Positions 58,404 through 64,000 of a stretch of DNA of 64,000 bases are shown piece after piece. Position 1 is the stretch's first letter, and each line of letters begins with the position of its first letter. The translations under genes were made by a program, and so were the position numbers. The DNA is taken from contig LR746271.1 of assembly GCA_902729315.2 (NCBI GenBank), positions 4,911,001 through 4,975,000 on the forward strand. Direction: 5' to 3'. The stretch comes from Spirodela intermedia (lineage: Eukaryota > Streptophyta > Magnoliopsida > Alismatales > Araceae). The notes below the pieces were generated by a model that saw nothing but the letters and a program-made list of their open reading frames with translations, had not been told where the DNA came from and ran no database searches.

Positions 58404-58730
58404 GCGAGGTATTTCTATTAAACGAACCCATTTAAACATCAGTAGAGTAAGAGATGGTAAAATAATCAACGAATAAAAGCCTGCAGGAAGCGGAACGTCT
58501 CCCCTGGAAATCTTGCTATCCTCCTTTTCTGCCTCCTAGTTCGTCGTTAAATGACCAAGTAGTTCAAACATGCGTAGAAAGTAGAGGAGCCAACTTGATT
58601 AAGCTCAGGGAAGTATAACACACCCGTATCATTCCCACGTCGGTGGGGGGGAGAGGTATGCCAGAAGCCAAAGAAAGGCGCGGGAAAATGACATGCTTCC
58701 ATAGCTACCTAATCCATTCGCTGCTCCCAT
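58404..58730. repeat. Copy of the DUF617 upstream segment (43225-43560)
   Basis: Same orientation as at 43 kb. It sits only about 20 bp beyond the end of the FSH-derived block, so the two donor segments are fused. Relative to the truncated FSH frame it occupies positions about -160 to -485. The intact FSH gene lacks it. Confidence 0.88.
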
Positions 58731-58869
58731 GTCTCGTGTGAAAATTGACATACAAACTAGTGTATCAATGTCTCGTGTGAAAATTGATTTATCTTCTTCC
58801 ACACAAGACTAGACAATTATGACCCAAGACAATCTCACCTTCCAGTGGTCGATATAATAATATAATATT

Positions 58870-59115
58870 TAAATAAAACACTTCTTAGAGATATTTTATT
58901 TAAGAAACACAAAAATATTAAGATTAAAGTTTATAGTAATAGTGAGTATGCAGGTTGTATTGTCAACAAATAACTAATTTTAGGCTATTTCACTCTGCTC
59001 AATGGTAACCTTATCATGTGATAGAGCAGAAAGAGGTAGTGGTAACATAGAGTGTTGAATACGAGTTTCGAGTAGTGATAAAAGATATATGTGAAGTACT
59101 AGAAGGTTTGATATC
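58870..59115 (+). pseudogene. Ty1/copia RNase H remnant
   Basis: Reads VYSNSEYAGCIVN at about 58936, then GYFTLLNGNLI, then SVEYEFR, corresponding in order to the copia RNase H (the tract normally beginning YTDADYAGS). Stops interrupt it. Its motif wording differs from that expected of the Tnt1-type element at 50.7-57.5 kb, so it probably belongs to another copia family. Confidence 0.7.
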
Positions 59116-59832
59116 AAATGGTGGATTTTATCAAACTTTATTACAAGAAATCAGTCTTAAGTATAGCATACAGCCTAGTATAGCATGATAAAACCAAGCA
59201 TGTCGATTTCCCCTTACTATGAATAATCCATTCCAATGTATTACATATAAACTTCAGAGCACATGGAGAAAAGAACCGTATTTTATTTTCCAAGAAAAAC
59301 GCTATTTGAAAAAAAAAAAAACAAAAACAGAAAAGTTCAAGGGGTGGATGCTTAATCTCCCCATTTAATTCAGCAATATAAAGTTACACTTATAATCAAG
59401 GCTATGAATAAATAATCACTGATTCGCTCAGGAAATATGAGCAGCTTGATAAGATTTCAGCACTTCTGCAAGATTCGTGGAGGAAAGTGGGCCAAGCTAC
59501 ACTTACTCGTAATGCAAGCTAAAAACTCCAACTTTACCGTCAGCAAGTAAAGCATAAACTATTGATAAAATTCACGACTTGAAGGAGAATAACTTATATG
59601 CCGCTTAAATGGCAATCTGAGAAGATTCTAGCACGTCACAGGTCACCCATGCTTGTGGGCATTTAGCATTTACAATGTCTTCATCATGTACTGGGGCTTT
59701 CTAATTAAAATGGGAAAGAATGAACCACAGGGTCTCCCACATTAAAAAATGCTATATGATCCCAGAAGTAGCCCAACGAATTTCAGGGATAGCCCTTCCC
59801 TTGTTGACAAATTAATGAGCCTAGTTGAGTGC
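59116..59832. other. 3' flank of the FSH gene
   Basis: No gene seen. It includes an A-rich run at about 59309-59321 and, on the minus strand, the presumed 3' UTR of the hydrolase gene. Confidence 0.5.
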
Positions 59833-61327
59833 TCAAGCTGCTGAAGCTGCTTCTATGCCCTCAATAGAGAGATCACTTCCAACTACGACTTGCTCGATCC
59901 TCTGCAGGAAGCTCATTGCTGTCTCCAAGCTCTTCTCGTCCACTGGCCAAGATCACATAAAATTAAGGGCAGGTTAAATAATCCCATGATATCAAGGTTC
60001 ATGTAAATTATTTCAGAAGAACTATGTGAGGGGAATACTTACGGAGCCTGGGCACTGTGTGGCCCTTGGGATGGTGGATCACCACAGGCTCCTCGTATGA
60101 CTCCAGCAGGACCTCCCCATGGGGCCTCAGGAAGTCCAACTCGCCTGCAGAACCGAGGAGAAGAAGAAAGGGAGACTAGACTCTTAGCAGTTATCTCTAC
60201 TTGGGCAATCAAAAGAGATCATAACGGTAAAAAGTAAACATTTAGATCCCAGCAGAACACAACTATCAAACACCTTCTAATTGATCATTGAAAATTGTAG
60301 CAATGAAAGACTATTCAAGGCATAGAAGATTTGATTAATCACAAGAAGGGTGAAAACCTTTGATACTGGTGGATATTATCTCTAGATCGAGGTGATTGAA
60401 ACCAAGACAACACAATCCCGCAAGAATTTTGGAAAATATGGTCGTCCATTACATTAATTGGAGTTAAAATTTAAAAAACCTTGTTGAAACTTAAATACCA
60501 ACCTAGGAAATGGAGGGAAGGGCAACTGATCTTTTCAGAGTAGGCCATCTCTGCCACCACCGGAGAGGCAAACTTGGCACCTCCGATGATCATAACGAAC
60601 TTCAACTTCGGAACTCTTGTTAGCGCCACCCCCTACAGATTCATCAGCTCGCTCGTTAAGTCCTCTTCTATCCCCATTTCTTAATCTCCCTGGCGTAATC
60701 TAGAGAGCTCCATATCTCACCTTGGCTTGCATTCCCGGAAGTGCTGCCGACAGGATCGCCCCCTGCAAACTCCAATTAATTTCAGCATTAGTCAGTGAGA
60801 GAATCGAGGCATTTTCCAGTCCAGAACGCTGAATCTTATCAGATAGTAGAAAAATCAAGTTGGAACGGAGAGAATGGAGAAGGAGTAGAGCACCTGCGAG
60901 AACCCCATCAGCCCGTCGAAAGGGCCGTGCTGGATCATAAACTCCTCAATGTAATTCAGGCACTCGTCGAAATTCCTATACTCCTTGAACGCCTGATTCC
61001 GTCGATATCCACAGGAAATTTTAAGCAATCCTGAAGATTGGACGGATTTAAATTAGGGTTTACCCACAGATTAGTTACCTTGTCAAACTGGAACCACTCG
61101 TAGTAGGGGGGAGCGAAGATGCCCTCCACATCCGACTTGCCCTCCGCCGGGAATGGCGCGTCGGCGAATACCAGATCTAGCCGTGAAGTGACGGCTTCCG
61201 GCCACTTCTCCAGCACCTGCTTCCTCATTATCTCCCCGCTGGTCCGGAAGCCGTGGAGGCAAAGAACCCTGGGCTTCGCTGTCGCCGTCGCCGTCGCCAG
61301 ATCATCCTCCGCCACGAGGTTCCCCAT
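59833..61327 (-). CDS. FSH1-type serine hydrolase (OVCA2-like alpha/beta hydrolase)
   Basis: Complete six-exon gene for a 243-aa small alpha/beta hydrolase of the FSH1 family, probably a carboxylesterase; the physiological substrate in plants is unknown. Exons in transcript order: 61327-61079, 60992-60894, 60762-60721, 60632-60503, 60144-60043, 59942-59833, all with GT..AG borders; lengths sum to 732 nt. Motifs: LCLHGFRTSGEIM (residues 22-34, oxyanion region), GIFAPPYYEWF, GPFDGLMGFSQG with nucleophile Ser115, FVMIIGGA, FLGELD with Asp177, and HHPKGHTVPRL with His202. The usual GETD is GELD here, and one extra Leu is predicted at the exon 5/6 join. The tail IEGIEAASAA is short. No signal peptide is evident. 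The 5' UTR carries a GAA repeat. A truncated twin lies at 57462-58246. Confidence 0.94.
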
Positions 61328-61469
61328 CAGGCTGATGAAAGACCACCCCGTCGGCGCCGGAGTGGACGACTGATTCTGGGAATCTCAGCAGAGCGAAGAA
61401 GAAGAAGAAGAAGAAGAAGAAAGCAACAACCAAGTTTTGCAAGGTGTCGTCTTTTATAGAGAGACACGA

Positions 61470-63783
61470 CCTTCCCTCACCGTCCCTCCTCTCTGGAGCT
61501 TCCACGTGTTCAATGTGCAACGTGCGACCAAATAACTTCCACGCATCCTCCACTAATCAATTTGCAAATATACTCGAATTTAAATTTCTATAGAGCGATT
61601 CCTCCCGCCCATATTTATATTTGTATGCATACCCTGTCTGTTCACCAACAAAGTTTGTCCTTCCCTTTGTAGAGAAAACATCCTCAGTTTGTCAGTGGCA
61701 TAATCCTAAATAAAAGTCCAAACTTTTGTATCTAATAACTTTACCAAAGTTTTGGGACCATGTTGCAAAATTATTTGTCATCAGGTGAACATTTAAGAAA
61801 AAACATTAATTTGACACTATTTTTATCATAGGATGTGACTTCCTCAAAGTAGTTCAACCAAGGATCTAATAATAGTATTCTAATCAGAACTCATCTCCTT
61901 CTCAAGTGATATACCTTGTAAAAAAGGCATTGTATAATAGATTTTACATTCTAAAAGTAGAAAATTTAGAAATTTTACACTAAAAAAATGTATTATTTAC
62001 TCAAAATCTTCCACTTCCCTGCCTTGCCCTACTCTTTCTTCCATACTAATAAAAAGGAAACTTGTGTTATGGAAACTTGCCCCACTATTCATGGATTAAA
62101 TAGAGTTATTAATTATTTATCATGCATTTAATTATAGATGTTATTAAATTGAGGCCTTGAAGAGAAATTAGTTTACAGTAAAATATTGCATTCTTTACCC
62201 AAAATCTTCCACATACCTAGTAAGGATTTGGAGACAATCTAATTTCTGTCTTGCCCTACTCTTGCTTCTATAGTGATGAAAGGAAACTAGTCTTATAGAA
62301 ACTTAGGTCCCCCTCCTATTAGTAGATTAAAGAGAGTTATTAATTATTTATTATGCATTTAATTCCACATGTTATAGATTAAATTGAGATGTTCAAGAGA
62401 AAATCAAGTATTTTTGAGAAAAAAATCAATTTGATTAGAATTTAACATATCTCTAAGGCCTCATCAGAGCAGTCTAAATCTCTAGATTTTTCATTTTCTA
62501 TTCATTATTGAGTTTGATATGTTATGTGAAAATTTTACTTAAAGAAGATCACTTATTTCCCCATAAAATAGTAATTAAAAGAAAAGGTATTTGCACATGT
62601 GCAATAATCAATCTAAATGATGTTCTTGACATTGCAGATCATGATGATGATGCTGAAGTTTATGACTTTTGATGGGGATGCCTATATTTGTAGATTCAAC
62701 TGGTTTGAGACAAAACTACAAAATATTTTACTAATTTTGGTAAATATGGCTGCCCAATACATTAGTTAGCGTTAAAAAGAATTAAAAATTTGAAATAACA
62801 ATGCTTCTAGATCCCATCACCTCACTACCTTTTTCTGCCATTTTCCTCTTGTTTTAGTATTTCTTTTGCTGTTCTAGTTTGCAAAAAAAGGAATTTGAAG
62901 CTCCTTAAAATCCTTTGAAATCTCCTTTCCTAGAATAACATAGTGAGCTCCGATTTTCACCTTGGCTCGTAATCCTAGTAAGTCAACTTCAATTGTTTGT
63001 TTACACACACTTCTTGTCGCTTGATAATCTTTTATTTATGACATTATTTATGCTTATAAATATTTTGACCTCCTAAAATCAGGTAAAGCGTCGTGCCCAG
63101 GGCCCAGTAGAAACACTTCAGCGGTGCCGACAACTTTGGTGGGCCCCACATTGAAGTCAACCTAGCCGTGCCGCCATAATTGATGCGAGGGCACGACCGA
63201 ACCTTCTTTACGTGGCGAATAAGAAGCTTCACAGTTGTCGGCCGAAATTTCCTCCACGTCATCACTTATTAAAATAGTTAATGCAAAAAGCGACGGAAGG
63301 TGGGCGGATGTGGGTGGGGGGATGAACTGCCGACCGATCTGAATTTCTCCAGTATTTGAATTTTCCGGTATTTGAATATTCCCGTATTAAACGGACAGAG
63401 ATAAGGATATTCCTATCTATTTATTCTTCCCTGATTAAATAAATTATCTGAATATGATTTAATTTATACATGGTGGAGATGCCATAATTATTTAAATTTG
63501 GGTTTAAAAGTATTGAATTGGTTAAATATTTTATCGTTAGTGAATTTTCTTGGGAATTATTCTCCGCACAGAAAAATAGATATAACAATAAGAGCGATAA
63601 GTTTACCAGTAAGAAGTATCCTTTTGAGGAATAGAAGAAGCTTCGGGTTAGCTCGGACAGGGGAAAGAGGAAAGTTGGGAAAGAACATTGCCATCGCCGG
63701 AGAAGAAGGCCGGCGATCCCGAGGGCGGATCGTCCGTATGTAGTTGGAAAGGGCGCCGGCGGCGCCCTTACTCACCATTGCCC
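61470..63783. other. Intergenic region between FSH gene and right-edge ORF
   Basis: Mostly AT-rich without a recognised gene. The part next to the FSH start is its promoter. A GC-richer stretch at 63080-63330 precedes the possible gene at 63784 and may hold regulatory sequence. The minus-strand frame 63044-63265 and plus-strand frame 63498-63743 have no recognised domain. Confidence 0.5.
61985..62410. repeat. Imperfect tandem duplication of about 200 bp
   Basis: Unit 1 (about 61985-62180) and unit 2 (about 62187-62410) share AAAATCTTCCAC, CTTGCCCTACTCTT, GGAAACT and AGAGTTATTAATTATTTA followed by ATGCATTTAATT. Unit 2 has an extra 30 bp or so (ATACCTAGTAAGGATTTGG). Confidence 0.75.
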
Positions 63784-64000
63784 ATGGATCTTTACCCTCG
63801 GATCGTCAAGGAAAGCACTACCATCTCCATCTGCCTCTTCTGCTTCGCTCCGGGGAGTCCGCCGGCCCTTTCACCGGAGGCGACCGACTACGTTGCGCCG
63901 CCGAGCTCCAGCAGCAAATCGACGTTGGTCCGTTTACCTGGCAATAGCCACCTGCGGTCTATCGTCACGGCCGTGGTTGGGGCCGGTCTGGCCGTCTGCT
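63784..64000 (+). CDS. Possible 5' end of an unidentified gene, cut by the window edge
   Basis: An ATG at 63784 (context GCCCATGG) opens a frame of 72 codons with no stop before the window ends. It starts MDLYPRIVKESTTIS and contains a Pro/Ser-rich region (YVAPPSSSS) and then a hydrophobic stretch (SIVTAVVGAGLAVC). GC content rises sharply here, as in the other real exons of the window. No family was recognised. An overlapping frame at 63744-63947 is also open, so the call is tentative. Confidence 0.4.
   Translation, partial: MDLYPRIVKESTTISICLFCFAPGSPPALSPEATDYVAPPSSSSKSTLVRLPGNSHLRSIVTAVVGAGLAVC

Overview
This is a 64-kb piece of a plant nuclear genome. The evidence is spliced genes with GT..AG introns, a MIKC-type MADS-box gene of the SVP/StMADS11 class, a MIZU-KUSSEI1-like (DUF617) gene, an FSH1-type serine hydrolase gene, abundant decayed Ty3/gypsy (Athila/Tat-type) and Ty1/copia retrotransposons, and a nuclear copy of mitochondrial ccmC. 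The background is AT-rich and the single-copy exons are GC-rich. That contrast would fit a monocot, but the sequence does not prove it. All identity statements are by-eye estimates.

Layout, left to right. (1) 1-5478: the 3' part of an old Athila-type element (RT, RNase H, integrase, 3' region, 3' LTR), full of stops. (2) 7085-31510: a segmental tandem duplication. Copy A (about 7.09-18.06 kb) carries an apparently intact SVP-like MADS-box gene at 8275-15502. Copy B (about 18.29-31.51 kb) carries its pseudogene at 19446-27872, in which intron 1 has been inflated by a five-unit satellite of about 258 bp. (3) 31.5-39.8 kb: AT-rich, essentially gene-free sequence with an LTR-like stretch near 35 kb. 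(4) 39.8-43.6 kb: a more complex segment of unknown nature, a ccmC NUMT, and the intact single-exon DUF617 gene on the minus strand (41997-42665). (5) 45.25-59.1 kb: nested retrotransposons. An internally deleted Athila element abuts a copia element. The copia element is split by a roughly 4.9-kb insertion that itself holds a younger Athila solo LTR with a perfect 5-bp target duplication. (6) 57.46-58.73 kb: a chimeric duplicate joining the 5' half of the FSH hydrolase gene to a segment copied from upstream of the DUF617 gene. (7) 59833-61327: the complete six-exon FSH hydrolase gene on the minus strand. (8) 63784-64000: the possible start of another gene that runs off the window.

The most interesting items are the chimeric FSH/DUF617-upstream locus, which has an open, spliceable 159-codon frame with a new C-terminus, and the intact/pseudogene MADS pair with satellite growth inside intron 1. 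The genes are not an operon or pathway. They are independent plant genes, a MADS transcription factor, a DUF617 growth-related protein and a small alpha/beta hydrolase, sitting among transposons. No bacterial-type system, CRISPR array or complete tRNA/rRNA gene was seen.
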